Below, piece by piece: positions 9,333 through 18,166 of a stretch of DNA of 64,000 nucleotides. The DNA lies in the NCBI GenBank assembly GCA_002366795.1, contig DFBX01000123.1:62001-126000 (forward strand). The letters run 5' to 3'. Origin of the DNA: Rhodobacteraceae bacterium UBA3069. GTDB taxonomy: Bacteria; Pseudomonadota; Alphaproteobacteria; Rhodobacterales; Rhodobacteraceae. Made by a program: the position numbers and the translations under genes. Under the pieces are notes generated by a model. The model was not told the DNA's origin and did not search any database. It saw nothing but the letters and a program-made list of their open reading frames with translations. The stretch's first letter is position 1. Every line of letters begins with the position of its first letter.

Positions 9333-9356
9333 GGGACCGGCTGTTATGCCGATCCC
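9333..9356 (-). terminator. Intrinsic terminator after rplU-rpmA
   Basis: On the minus strand a 9-bp stem (one mismatch) with a 6-nt loop is followed by TTTTCCTGTTTC. It lies 27 bp past the rpmA stop codon, so GNAT-obgE-proBA expression would need read-through or its own promoter. Confidence 0.6.
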
Positions 9357-9382
9357 CCTATGCGTTTTACCTTAAGGTCGGC

Positions 9383-9652
9383 TTACTCTGCGGCCTCCGC
9401 CGCAGGGAGAACCGAAATAAAGGTGCGGTTTTTCAGACCCTTGTGGAAGGTTACGTGGCCCTCGACGGTTGCAAAGATGGTGTGATCCTTGCCCATGCCG
9501 ACGCCCTCGCCCGGCCACCACTTGGTGCCGCGCTGACGCACAACGATGTTACCGGGAATCGCTTTTTGACCACCGTAGAGTTTGACGCCCAAGCGGCGAC
9601 CAGCAGAGTCGCGACCGTTGCGGGATGAACCGCCAGCTTTTTTATGTGCCAT
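9383..9652 (-). CDS. rpmA: 50S ribosomal protein L27
   Basis: 89 residues beginning MAHKKAGGSSRNGRDSAG, the invariant N-terminus of L27, with no processed leader. L27 reaches the peptidyl-transferase centre of the large subunit. Second gene of rplU-rpmA, 29 bp after the rplU stop. Confidence 0.98.
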   Translation of the reverse strand: MAHKKAGGSSRNGRDSAGRRLGVKLYGGQKAIPGNIVVRQRGTKWWPGEGVGMGKDHTIFATVEGHVTFHKGLKNRTFISVLPAAEAAE

Positions 9653-9681
9653 ATCTTATGTCTCCTATGCTGATTGGGCGA

Positions 9682-10305
9682 TCAAGCCAGATCTTTGGCT
9701 TGGGCAACCCAGCCTTCACGTTCGATGCGGCCTTTGAAGGACAGTTTCTCGTCCATCTCGGCGATGTCGGTGTCGGTCCATGCAGCGATCTGGGCGAAAG
9801 TGGTCACGCCTGCTTCGTGCAGTTTTTTCTCAAGTGCGGGGCCAACGCCCGACAGCTTCTTCAGATCGTCCGCGCCAGCGGCAGCTGCGGATTTGGCCGC
9901 GGCTTTTTGGGCCGGCTTGGCGGCGGGCGCAGCAGCGTCCTTCGGGCCGGAAGCGGCACCGATGGCGGCCTTGACGCCCGACTTGTCCGCGCCGTCGGCA
10001 AGGATGTCGGTGACGCGCAGCAGGGTCAGCTGTTGACGATGACCCTTGGTCCGCTTGGACGAGTGCTTACGACGACGCTTGACGAAGTTGATGGTCTTTT
10101 CGCCTTTGATCTGGTCGATCACTTCGGCCTGAACGGCAGCGCCAGCCACAAGGGGCTCGCCGACGGCGGGGGCATCACCACCCAGCATCAGAACGTCGTT
10201 GAATTGCACTTTTTCGCCTGCGGCAGCGGCCAGCTTTTCAACCCGAAGAACGTCACCGGATTGAACTTTGTATTGCTTGCCGCCCGTCTTGAGGACTGCG
10301 AACAT
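9682..10305 (-). CDS. rplU: 50S ribosomal protein L21 with long C-terminal extension
   Basis: 207 residues, about twice the usual L21 length of roughly 100. Residues 1-100 are canonical L21 (MFAVLKTGGKQYKVQSGD, RRRKHSSKRTKGHRQQ). A low-complexity Ala/Lys/Pro linker (about 115-145) then leads to a helix-hairpin-helix-like module with KKLSGVGPALEKKLHEAG and FKGRIEREGWVAQAKDLA. A similar module is known to me as a tail on some Rhodobacterales proteins such as NuoE. The ATG and the L21-L27 order are standard. Confidence 0.96.
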   Translation of the reverse strand: MFAVLKTGGKQYKVQSGDVLRVEKLAAAAGEKVQFNDVLMLGGDAPAVGEPLVAGAAVQAEVIDQIKGEKTINFVKRRRKHSSKRTKGHRQQLTLLRVTDILADGADKSGVKAAIGAASGPKDAAAPAAKPAQKAAAKSAAAAGADDLKKLSGVGPALEKKLHEAGVTTFAQIAAWTDTDIAEMDEKLSFKGRIEREGWVAQAKDLA

Positions 10306-10564
10306 CTTGATCTTCCTTCATTTGCCGCGTTCTGTGGCCCCCACCTCGGGGAGTTTGTGGGCATTTGCGACCTTCGCCGCAGCCTGCCCGCCTCGAACAG
10401 CGCGCTCATTCAAGAGCGTAATTTACGTAATTGATTCCATTCCCGCACCGGAAAGCCCGGTCAGGATGCGGGCTTATCCATTGATACGGGTGGCAAGTCA
10501 AGGGATTCCCCCCTGTTTTTCCGCAGGTTTTCAGCGTTTTTCCTTGCCCGCGCCCGTGTCGTCA

Positions 10565-11377
10565 TCACAGGTCCTCGCCGCCCATCATCTGCGCCGTTGC
10601 CAGCCCCAGCAAAAGCGAGATTTCCGAATACATCTGATCGAACCCGGCGAACAGCGCCCGGTTCAGCGCCGCGCCTTCGGGGGTGCGCGACAATGCGGTA
10701 TAGGCCTCGATCTGTTCAACCTTCAGCGGGCTGTAGGCGGCGGTCAGAAAGGCGAACATCCATTCGCGCGTGTCTGTGCGGGTCGCGTCCTCTTCGCTCC
10801 AGACATCGGCCAGCACTTCCGCTTCGCCCATTTCAACCGCGCCGCCGTCGATCAGCCCGCGGTAGAACATGTAATTGGAATTCATCCCGCCCACGACGTT
10901 GAATTCCACCAGTTCGTTCACCTTGATGTAATCGGCTACGGCTTTCAGATGAGGGTCACCTGCGGGCATGTCCAGAAAGGCAAGGCGCGCGGCGGCCTCG
11001 GTCCCCTCGTCCAGAAAAGCGCGGCGGGCGGCGATTTCAAGCTCAACGATCTGCTTGCCCGTCTCGCTTTGAAAAAAGGCCAGCAAGGGGTCGGTGTCGG
11101 TCCCCTCCATCGTCTTGCGAAAGCCATTGCTCACGATGCCCGCCATCTTGTCGGCGTCATAGATGCGCGCGACCATCTGGCTCCAGCGCGGGGTGACGCC
11201 GCCGGGCAGCATGCTGTCCGCGATGTCGGCACCGTAAGCGCGCCCTTCTTCCTGCATCACCGCGATGATCTGCGGCAGGCCAAGGGCACGTTCCAGTTCG
11301 GCCAGCTCAGCCTCGCCCGCGCGGGCCGCACCCGCCAGCATGAATGCCGCGATAAAGATCGAAAATAGGCGGCGCAA
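10565..11377 (-). CDS. Secreted DUF2059 family protein, copy 2 of a tandem pair
   Basis: 270 residues starting at a TTG codon (11377) with CAGGAG 8 nt upstream; the encoded MRRLFSIFIAAFMLAGAARA is a clean signal peptide. The mature part is helical, rich in Glu/Ala, with the DUF2059-type segment around FFQSETGKQIVELE (residues about 110-125). It begins 2 bp after the upstream homologue ends, so the two are almost certainly co-translated. No catalytic motif is visible; function unknown, presumably periplasmic. Confidence 0.78.
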   Translation of the reverse strand: MRRLFSIFIAAFMLAGAARAGEAELAELERALGLPQIIAVMQEEGRAYGADIADSMLPGGVTPRWSQMVARIYDADKMAGIVSNGFRKTMEGTDTDPLLAFFQSETGKQIVELEIAARRAFLDEGTEAAARLAFLDMPAGDPHLKAVADYIKVNELVEFNVVGGMNSNYMFYRGLIDGGAVEMGEAEVLADVWSEEDATRTDTREWMFAFLTAAYSPLKVEQIEAYTALSRTPEGAALNRALFAGFDQMYSEISLLLGLATAQMMGGEDL

Positions 11378-11379
11378 GA

Positions 11380-12222
11380 TTACAGCTCCTGTCCGGGGTG
11401 CAGATCGGCCATGCGGGCGGCAAGGCGCTCGTACCGGTTGGCCATGATTTCGTATTGCACTGCGTTCATCAACTCATAAACCTGCTGCATGCGTTCATCT
11501 TCCAATGCCGTGGTATAGGTCTCCAACTCGGCGTCGGTAAAGCCCGCATAAACCTCGGCCGAGGACGCAAGACTGGAGGCCGCCATCTGCCGACGCAGCT
11601 CGGCGCGGCCTTCGGCCATGCGGGCCCGCAGCGCGCCCTCGTCCACCCGCAGGCGGATCACGTCAGCGGCCGCGGCGGCCAGCAGGAACCGGATCTGGAT
11701 TTCCTCGATCGCGCGCACCGACTGGCCGCCAGCGTCCACCGCCTTGTTCATCCGTTTCAGGATCGCAAGACGCGGGCTGCCCTCGCGCACCATGTCTGCG
11801 ACCAATTCGGTGCCATCGGCGCGGCGCATGTCCTTGTCGGTGCGCATGTGGCTTTCGTTTTCCACCTGCACCAGACGCTGGCCAAGGTCGGTCGAATAGA
11901 ACCCCGCCACATGGTCCAGCAGGTCCGGCTCCAACGCCTGTTCCAGGATCGAGGCCGCCATATCGTGCATTTCCGCAACATCGAACACATCGGCGGCAAC
12001 ACGCGACCAGTCGGCCCCGAAATCAGAGGCTTCCATGCCCAGCATCTTGGGCGCGTCACCAGCGGCAAGGGTCAGGGATTCGATTGCAACGTCAAACCCT
12101 GTGACCTCCAGAAAGGCCTCCACGCGGTCGCGGTCTGCTGCCGCCTGCACCGCCCCTGTCAGGCCAAGGCTGGTCAGCACAACGGCGACAAGGGTCAGGA
12201 ATTGGCGGATCGGGGCAGTCAT
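11380..12222 (-). CDS. Secreted DUF2059 family protein, copy 1 of a tandem pair
   Basis: 280 residues with an N-terminal signal peptide (MTAPIRQFLTLVAVVLTSLG, cleavage near VQAAADR). The region HVAGFYSTDLGQRLVQVENE aligns in character with FFQSETGKQIVELE of the downstream gene, and both share a later helix with ERMQQVYELMNAVQYE-like spacing, so this looks like an old tandem duplication. Start ATG 12222 has AAAAGGAGAGCGCC; the frame is open further 5' without a better site. Predicted periplasmic, role unknown. Confidence 0.78.
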   Translation of the reverse strand: MTAPIRQFLTLVAVVLTSLGLTGAVQAAADRDRVEAFLEVTGFDVAIESLTLAAGDAPKMLGMEASDFGADWSRVAADVFDVAEMHDMAASILEQALEPDLLDHVAGFYSTDLGQRLVQVENESHMRTDKDMRRADGTELVADMVREGSPRLAILKRMNKAVDAGGQSVRAIEEIQIRFLLAAAAADVIRLRVDEGALRARMAEGRAELRRQMAASSLASSAEVYAGFTDAELETYTTALEDERMQQVYELMNAVQYEIMANRYERLAARMADLHPGQEL

Positions 12223-12373
12223 GGCGCTCTCCTTTTCGGGCGGTCTTGCCATAAACCTATGGCATTTGCCGCCCCATGCAACGCCCCATGCGCGACGTCG
12301 GCGGAAAACATGCAATTGCCCTCTTGCCCTTCGCCGCCAGACGGTCTAAACGCCCCTCCACCAAGACCCCCGC

Positions 12374-12463
12374 GGAGAGGTGCCGGAGTGGTCGAACGGG
12401 GCGGTCTCGAAAACCGTTGATCCTGCAAGGGATCCCAGGGTTCGAATCCCTGTCTCTCCGCCA
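12374..12463 (+). tRNA. tRNA-Ser (anticodon CGA)
   Basis: 90-nt class II tRNA. Acceptor strand GGAGAGG pairs with the 3' UCUCUCC (one G-U), followed by discriminator G and encoded CCA. The anticodon loop is CUCGAAA on a GCGGU/ACCGU stem (one G-U), giving CGA, which reads UCG. The T arm is CAGGGTTCGAATCCCTG, and a long variable arm around TGATCCTGCAAGGGATC is typical for serine. Downstream the tRNA is followed by the convergent phnM gene. Confidence 0.97.
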
Positions 12464-12582
12464 TTATCTTTTTGTATCAATATGATAGCGTCGTGCAGCG
12501 CACCCCCAAGGGGGGCGCCGCATCATGCGTTTACCGGTGCAACTGGCCTGGCGCAATTGACTTGTTTTCGTGCGCAAGTGGC

Positions 12583-13722
12583 CTAGCCCACTTGGCGGCC
12601 ATGGCTCCAGACACCGCGCACCACAGGCATGCCCCGCACCCGCGCGATGCGGACCAGATCGGCGTGCAGCCCCGCCTTGATCCTCCCGCGATCCGTCAGA
12701 CCGGCCGCCGCCGCCGGGGCCGCCGTGACCGTGGCGATGGCGCGGGGCAGATCATCCCAGATTTCCGCCAGCAAAAACGCCGATGTCATCAACGCCGAGG
12801 GCACGTAATCCGACGAGATGATGTTCAGCAAGCCCTTTGCCGCCAGTTCCTGCGCGGCGACATTGCCCGAATGGCTGCCGCCGCGGATCAGGTTGGGCGC
12901 GCCCATCATCACCTTGATCCCGTGGGCATGGCAGGCCTGCGCTGCCTCGACCGTGGTGGGAAATTCGGCGAACCGTATCCCGTGGCCGGCACTGGTGGCG
13001 ACGTGGCCAGCGGTGGTGTCGTCATGGCTGGCCAGTACCGCGCCGAACCGCCGTGCCTCTGCCACTGCCGCGGCCTCGTGCCGGTCGCCATTGGCTGCGC
13101 GCAAGGCATATAACTGCGCCACATGGGCATCGAATTCCGGATCGGTCATCGAGTGCTTGCCCTGCACGTAACTTTTCAGCTTGGACAGATCGCGGAACTG
13201 GCGCTGCCCCGGCGTGTGGTCCATCAGGCTGACGATTCCCACGCGATCCTCGGGGCCGAACTCGGCCATTTCGGCCTCCAGCGTTTCGGAACATACCTCG
13301 GCCCGCAGGTGCAGATAATGGCTGATACGCAAGGTGCCATCCGCACGCAGCGCCCATAACTCCGATGCCAGCGCCCTTGCATAGGCTGCGTATCGACCCG
13401 CCCCCGACGGGATCGAGCCAACCCGCATTGCATCGAAAACGGTGGTGATCCCGGTGCTGGCCAATTCTCCGTCATGGGCCAGGATGGCGGCGGCATGGGG
13501 CCAGTCCACCCTGGGGCGCGGCTGGATATGCCGTTCCAGGTTGTCGGTGTGCAATTCGATCAGGCCGGGGATCAGCAGGTCGCCCTCCATGTCCTGTGCG
13601 CCCGCCACCGCGCTGGCCCCCTGGTCGATCGCGGCGATCCGTCCCGCTTCGATCCGCAGGGTGCCGCGCAGGGTTTCATCGCCCAGCACAAGCGTCGCAT
13701 TTGTCAAAATGTGGCTGCTCAA
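12583..13722 (-). CDS. phnM: Alpha-D-ribose 1-methylphosphonate 5-triphosphate diphosphatase PhnM
   Basis: 379-residue amidohydrolase-fold enzyme that removes pyrophosphate from the C-P lyase intermediate. Metal-site motifs include LIELHTDNLERH (residues about 53-64), a lysine-containing central helix near KSYVQGKHSM, ASHDDTTAGH and SSDYVPSALM. The start is a TTG at 13722 preceded by GGAGAG four bases upstream. It is divergent from the DUF1045 gene, and a Pho box sits between them. No other phn genes (phnG-L) are in the window, so the rest of the pathway must lie elsewhere. Confidence 0.92.
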   Translation of the reverse strand: MSSHILTNATLVLGDETLRGTLRIEAGRIAAIDQGASAVAGAQDMEGDLLIPGLIELHTDNLERHIQPRPRVDWPHAAAILAHDGELASTGITTVFDAMRVGSIPSGAGRYAAYARALASELWALRADGTLRISHYLHLRAEVCSETLEAEMAEFGPEDRVGIVSLMDHTPGQRQFRDLSKLKSYVQGKHSMTDPEFDAHVAQLYALRAANGDRHEAAAVAEARRFGAVLASHDDTTAGHVATSAGHGIRFAEFPTTVEAAQACHAHGIKVMMGAPNLIRGGSHSGNVAAQELAAKGLLNIISSDYVPSALMTSAFLLAEIWDDLPRAIATVTAAPAAAAGLTDRGRIKAGLHADLVRIARVRGMPVVRGVWSHGRQVG

Positions 13723-13761
13723 TGCGCTCTCCGGTCTTGGGCTTGCAAATGCAAGGCATGG

Positions 13762-13779
13762 CTGTCACCAAACTGTAAT
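13762..13779 (+). promoter_or_regulatory. Pho box (PhoB-type operator)
   Basis: Two direct heptamers, CTGTCAC and CTGTAAT, start exactly 11 bp apart (13762 and 13773). This matches the classical pho box of 7-bp CTGTCAT-like repeats with 4-bp spacers. It lies in the 80-bp divergent region between phnM and the DUF1045 gene, 24-41 bp before the latter's ATG, and could control both. Confidence 0.75.
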
Positions 13780-13802
13780 ACTCTCAAGACACAGATAGCA
13801 AA

Positions 13803-14492
13803 ATGACAGGTTTCAGACGTTTCGCGATCTATTACGCGCCGGGAAAAGGCGCTTTGGCCGATTTCGCGGCTGATTGGCTGGGTTGGAATCCGGCGACGGG
13901 ACAGGCCCGCCGGCATCCCGCCGTGGCCGGTTTGCCCTGCCCCGTGGCCGATATCACCGCGACCCCGCGCAAATACGGGTTTCACGGCACGATCAAGCCG
14001 CCGTTCCGCCTGGCCGATGGCAGCAGCCGCACCGCCCTGGAACAAGACCTGGCCGATCTTGCGACCACCTTGGCACCGGCCCGGCTGGACGGGTTGGCCC
14101 TGCACCCGCTGGGCCGGTTTCTGGCCCTGACGCCCGAAGGCTGCCCAAGGGCGCTGACGGCACTGGCGGCGCGGGTCGTGCGCGGCCTTGATGCCCATCG
14201 CGCCCCCGCCCCGCCCGACGAACTGGCGCGTCGCCGCGCCCGCGGCCTTGGTCCCGCGCAAGAGGAAAACCTGCTGCGCTGGGGATACCCCTACGTGATG
14301 GAGGAGTTCCGCTTCCACATGACCCTGACCGGCAAGCTGCCCCGCGCCGACCTGCGCGCGGTCGAGGATGCGCTGCGCCCGATCCTGATACCCCTGCTGC
14401 CGCGCCCCTTCATGCTCGACACGCTGTGCCTGTTCGGCGAGGACGAAGCCGGACGGTTCCATCTTCTGAACCGCTATGCGCTGACTGGCTGA
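13803..14492 (+). CDS. DUF1045 phosphonate-metabolism protein (2H phosphoesterase-like)
   Basis: 229 residues. Two H-x-T-type motifs, KYGFHGTIKPP (residues about 58-68) and FRFHMTLTGKL (about 172-182), place it in the 2H phosphoesterase superfamily. Members of this DUF1045 family recur in C-P lyase gene clusters and are thought to act on ribosyl phosphonate intermediates or cyclic phosphates. It is divergent from phnM behind a shared Pho box. The ATG has no evident Shine-Dalgarno (ACAGATAGCAAA). Confidence 0.85.
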   Translation: MTGFRRFAIYYAPGKGALADFAADWLGWNPATGQARRHPAVAGLPCPVADITATPRKYGFHGTIKPPFRLADGSSRTALEQDLADLATTLAPARLDGLALHPLGRFLALTPEGCPRALTALAARVVRGLDAHRAPAPPDELARRRARGLGPAQEENLLRWGYPYVMEEFRFHMTLTGKLPRADLRAVEDALRPILIPLLPRPFMLDTLCLFGEDEAGRFHLLNRYALTG

Positions 14493-14529
14493 CCCGGCAC
14501 CATCGGCGCGGACCACCCTGCGCGGCCAG

Positions 14530-17229
14530 TTATCCGGCCATCTGGTCCTCCACCTCGGCGACGGTCAACTGCCAAAGCGGCGCCACCTTGGCGATGGCGG
14601 CGCGGGCTGCGGCGCTGTCCTTTGTTTTCAGATGGGTTTCCACCGCCGACAGGGCCTTGTGCAGGCGGCGTGCGCCCATGGTGGCCGCCAACCCAGAGAA
14701 ATAATGCACCCGGGCGGCGCTCGCCTGCGCATCTTCGGGCAGGACCGACAGGTCGGGCAGCACGGCGATGAAATCGTTGCCCTCGTCCAAAAAGCCCTGC
14801 AGCAGCCCGATCAACTGGATACGCGGCATGGCATCGTCCAGCTCGCCCAGCACCGCCGCGTCCAGCACGGGTTTCTGGGCGGGGGCCGTGTCTTTTTCCG
14901 TGCCTTGCCCCGACAGGATGCGCCGCAACCCGTTCAGGTTCAGCGGCTTGGTCGCCACACCATCCATGCCCGCGGCGTCGTAGCGGTCACGCTCGTCCCC
15001 GATCACATGGGCGGTCAGGGCGACAATGCGCGCCCCCGCGGACGGCCCGCCCCCAGCACGGATGCGGCGCGTTGCCTCCAGCCCGTCCATCAGGGGCATG
15101 GAAATATCAATCAAGATCAGGTCGAACGCCTCTGACTCGGCGGCCTTGACCCCCTCGACCCCGTTGACGGCCTCGCTGACATCCTGCCCCTCGCGGCGCA
15201 GCATCTCGCGCAGGATGAACCGGTTGGTCGCGTTATCCTCGACCATCAGAACCTTGCGGCGCGGGGCGGTTTCCATCTGGGGCGTGGCGGGAGCATGCGC
15301 CGCGCTTTGCGGCGCGTCCAGCGGTATCGAAACCCAGAACAGGCTGCCCTCGCCCTCCTCGCTTTCGGCGCCGATATTGCCATCCATTGCCGCGACCAGC
15401 CGGCGGGCGATGCCAAGGCCTAGGCCGGTGCCCTCCTCCTGGGGGGTATTCTCGGCCTCAACCCGAACGAAATCGTCAAAGATTTTTTCCAGCACATCCG
15501 TGGGAATGCCGCGCCCGGTGTCGATCACCTGCACTTCCAGCATCGCGCCGCCATCGGGTTGCGGGTTCAGGTTCACATCCAGCCCGACATGGCCGTCGCG
15601 AGTGAACTTGACCGCGTTGCCCAGAAGGTTGGTCAACACCTGCCGCAGCCGCGCCGGATCACCGCGCCAGCGGCCCAGCGGGTCGGGATTGCAGGTCATT
15701 TCCATCACGTTGCCGCGCGCCCGCGCACCGGGTTCCAGCCCGCCCATCAATTCGCGCAACAGCTTGTCCAGATCAAAATCGGATTTGCGCAGGGTGACGC
15801 CCTCGACCTCCAGCCGGGCGATGTCCAGCACATCGTTCACATGGCCCAAAAGGGCCTGCCCCGCGCCTTCCATCACCTCCAGCAATTCGCGCGTGCCCGC
15901 ATCGACCTTCTTGTCGCGCATCAGGTCCAGAACACCCAGAATGCCGTTCAGCGGCGTGCGCATTTCATGGCTCATCACCGCCATGAACCGCGATTTCGCC
16001 CGCTCGCCCGCCAAAGCCTGATCGCGCGATTCCTCCAATGCGCGGCGGGCCGCGACCCGTTCGGAAATGTCGCGCAGGAAAATCACGCAATGGGGCCGGT
16101 CGCGCAGGTTGGCCATGCCGGTCGACAGCTCGACCGGGAACAGCGCGCCATCCGCGCGTTGCCCCACCAAATGCAGGTTCGAAAGATCGCCGGAATCGAT
16201 CGCGGGAACGAACCCCGTCCTTTCCGGCGCGGGGGCCGGGTTGTGGAAATCGCCGTTCTTGACCAGCCGCCCGATGGATTTGCCCTTCGCCTCGGTCGCG
16301 TTCAGCAAGAACATCGCCTCGGCCGCGGCGTTGAAATCGGTGATCACCCCGTCGGCCGAGGTCACGATGATCGCATCGGGCGACGTTTCGACAATGGTTG
16401 AAAGCCGGGCCAAAGTCGCCCGGTTTTCCACGGCGCGGATACGGTTGATCCGGTAGAGCCGCCACAAGAAGAACATGAAGGCCAGAAGCGAGGCGACCAG
16501 CACGGTGGACAGCAAGGCCAGCCGCCCCAACAGCCGCGAGATTTCAAGCCGCGTGCGTTCTTGCGCGGCGGCATTGGCGGTGATGGTCTGGCTGGCCAGT
16601 TGCCGCGTGACAGAACGCAGCGCCAGCAGCTCTCCCTCCAGCCGGGGCAGAAGCGCCAGCAGCGCGGCATCCGGCCCGTCCATCACCGGCACGGTCCGAT
16701 CAAGAAACGCCAGCAGCAACTGCAGCCCCGGCTCGCCCCCGGATTCGAGGATCACCCGATGCGCCAGCCCGTTTTCCAGTGTCTTGATACGACTGTAGAA
16801 AATGTCGAACCGCATCCGCACTTGCCGCAAGGCCCGCCGCTCTTTCTCGGCCGCTTCACCATTCTGCACGGCTGGCCCCGCCTGCCCCGCGATTTGCCAT
16901 TGCCGCGCCACATTCACCGCCAGCGCAAAATCGAGCGATTCGACCTCTAACTGTGTGACCGTGTAGTTCTGGTTGTCAGCCCGCGAGGTGCGCAGCGCTT
17001 CAAGCTGGCGACTGACCCTTGCCGCGGTATCGAACACCAACACCAGCGACAAAATCGCGATCACCAGGAAGATGAACATTTGCAGCCAGTGGACGCGGAA
17101 CCCCAATAGGCTGCGCCCCAGGTCGGGCGGATCGGCGATATCCTGCGCTGACGCCACGCGCCGCGCCACCGCCGGTTTGGCGGGCGCGTCGCCCCGATCG
17201 GGGCCTTGGCTGTCATCCGTTGGCATCAT
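14530..17229 (-). CDS. Hybrid sensor histidine kinase (PAS-HisKA-HATPase-REC-HPt)
   Basis: 899 residues. Order: transmembrane helix (about 47-70), extracytoplasmic helical sensor (about 75-230), second transmembrane helix (about 235-260), PAS (about 275-390), HisKA with SHEMRTPLNGILG (about 415), HATPase with NLLGNAVKF, DTGRGIP and GTGLGLGIARRLV, receiver domain with VLMVEDNATNR and LILIDISMPLMDG, and a C-terminal HPt with RVHYFSGLAATMGARRLH. All phosphotransfer residues look intact. It is followed upstream on the same strand by a secreted sulfite-oxidase-fold protein and then a divergent LuxR-type regulator, probably one signalling cassette. Confidence 0.9.
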   Translation of the reverse strand: MMPTDDSQGPDRGDAPAKPAVARRVASAQDIADPPDLGRSLLGFRVHWLQMFIFLVIAILSLVLVFDTAARVSRQLEALRTSRADNQNYTVTQLEVESLDFALAVNVARQWQIAGQAGPAVQNGEAAEKERRALRQVRMRFDIFYSRIKTLENGLAHRVILESGGEPGLQLLLAFLDRTVPVMDGPDAALLALLPRLEGELLALRSVTRQLASQTITANAAAQERTRLEISRLLGRLALLSTVLVASLLAFMFFLWRLYRINRIRAVENRATLARLSTIVETSPDAIIVTSADGVITDFNAAAEAMFLLNATEAKGKSIGRLVKNGDFHNPAPAPERTGFVPAIDSGDLSNLHLVGQRADGALFPVELSTGMANLRDRPHCVIFLRDISERVAARRALEESRDQALAGERAKSRFMAVMSHEMRTPLNGILGVLDLMRDKKVDAGTRELLEVMEGAGQALLGHVNDVLDIARLEVEGVTLRKSDFDLDKLLRELMGGLEPGARARGNVMEMTCNPDPLGRWRGDPARLRQVLTNLLGNAVKFTRDGHVGLDVNLNPQPDGGAMLEVQVIDTGRGIPTDVLEKIFDDFVRVEAENTPQEEGTGLGLGIARRLVAAMDGNIGAESEEGEGSLFWVSIPLDAPQSAAHAPATPQMETAPRRKVLMVEDNATNRFILREMLRREGQDVSEAVNGVEGVKAAESEAFDLILIDISMPLMDGLEATRRIRAGGGPSAGARIVALTAHVIGDERDRYDAAGMDGVATKPLNLNGLRRILSGQGTEKDTAPAQKPVLDAAVLGELDDAMPRIQLIGLLQGFLDEGNDFIAVLPDLSVLPEDAQASAARVHYFSGLAATMGARRLHKALSAVETHLKTKDSAAARAAIAKVAPLWQLTVAEVEDQMAG

Positions 17230-17313
17230 CTGCCGGTTATCGCAATCCGTTGTGGCACCCTTGGCGCATCTGCCCGGATCAATCCGAACGGTTCAGCGGC
17301 GCGCCCTGACAGG

Positions 17314-17907
17314 CTAACGCTCTACCTCGATGCGGTCCAACTGCCATATACTACGGGCGTAAACAGTTTCTGTCTGCCAGCGTGGATTTTCATCATAAGG
17401 GAAGACCACCCAAAGCGGTCCCTTGTCGCGCGCCGTCATCGGGGCACCGTTGCGGGTATGGGCCAGCAAGGCCCCGTCCGCGCGCAATTCGCTGACCGGC
17501 ATTTCGACCATGTAATCGTTGATCGCCGTCAACCAAAGCGTGCCATCGCTGATGCCCAGTTCCTGAACCAGCGCGTGCAGGCGCACGCCTTCGAACCGCT
17601 GGAGCCCTTCTGTCCAGATGGTCGAGGTTTCGAAACTGTCCTTCGGCAGCACCTCGAGCGCGGTGCGGTCGAACAGGTAGCGCGCGTGCTTGGCATCGGT
17701 ATTGGCGCTGTCGGTGATCGTGACACTTAGCAACACATCACCCTCTGGCTGCTGGCCCGGCGCGGGCAGCCCCAGGGACGCCGCAATGTGGGATTCGGCC
17801 GTGGCCGCAGCGGGGGCAAACAGCGCACCGCAGCAACCCAATGCCAGCGCCGCAACGCGCGCTGCGGTTTTGAAATTCCGGCAATCAAAAGCGTGGCGTG
17901 TTGTCAA
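17314..17907 (-). CDS. Secreted molybdopterin-oxidoreductase-fold protein lacking the Mo-ligand cysteine
   Basis: 197 residues from a TTG at 17907 (GGAGAG just upstream), giving signal sequence RVAALALGCCGALFAPAAA; the open frame extends to 17982 without a better start. The mature part resembles the sulfite-oxidase Mo-pterin fold (FEGVRLHALVQELG, LTAINDYMVEMPVSEL, GPLWVVFPYD) but contains no cysteine, so it cannot ligate molybdenum in the usual way. It precedes the hybrid kinase gene by 84 bp on the same strand. I infer a periplasmic ligand-binding partner of the kinase rather than an enzyme. Confidence 0.68.
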   Translation of the reverse strand: MTTRHAFDCRNFKTAARVAALALGCCGALFAPAAATAESHIAASLGLPAPGQQPEGDVLLSVTITDSANTDAKHARYLFDRTALEVLPKDSFETSTIWTEGLQRFEGVRLHALVQELGISDGTLWLTAINDYMVEMPVSELRADGALLAHTRNGAPMTARDKGPLWVVFPYDENPRWQTETVYARSIWQLDRIEVER

Positions 17908-18166
17908 AATACTCTCCAGGGCTGAGAATCGAATCGATGGTGCAGGCGGGAAAAGGCTGCCGCCTAGCCAAGTTTCGCGCAACTATGCTGCGAAAGACTC
18001 TGACCGGTCCACTCCCCTATGCTAATGAATAAGGGATCAGGCCCGACACAAAGCTATCCCCCCTTGTGTTAATGAACTACTCAGGGGTATTGGCTAGTTT
18101 GGGCTCCAAGACGGGGTGGCTTTCCCTTCGTCGTAAAGTGTCAAGGCCGTGTATGATGGAGAGAGA

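Noticed and set aside
12374..12463. tRNA-Ser as an integration site for an island carrying phnM/DUF1045
   Set aside because: No direct repeat of the tRNA 3' end and no integrase found in the window.
12491..12520. GC-rich stem-loop after tRNA-Ser as a terminator
   Set aside because: GCGC-ACCCCC/GGGGGG pairing is short and no T tract follows on either strand.
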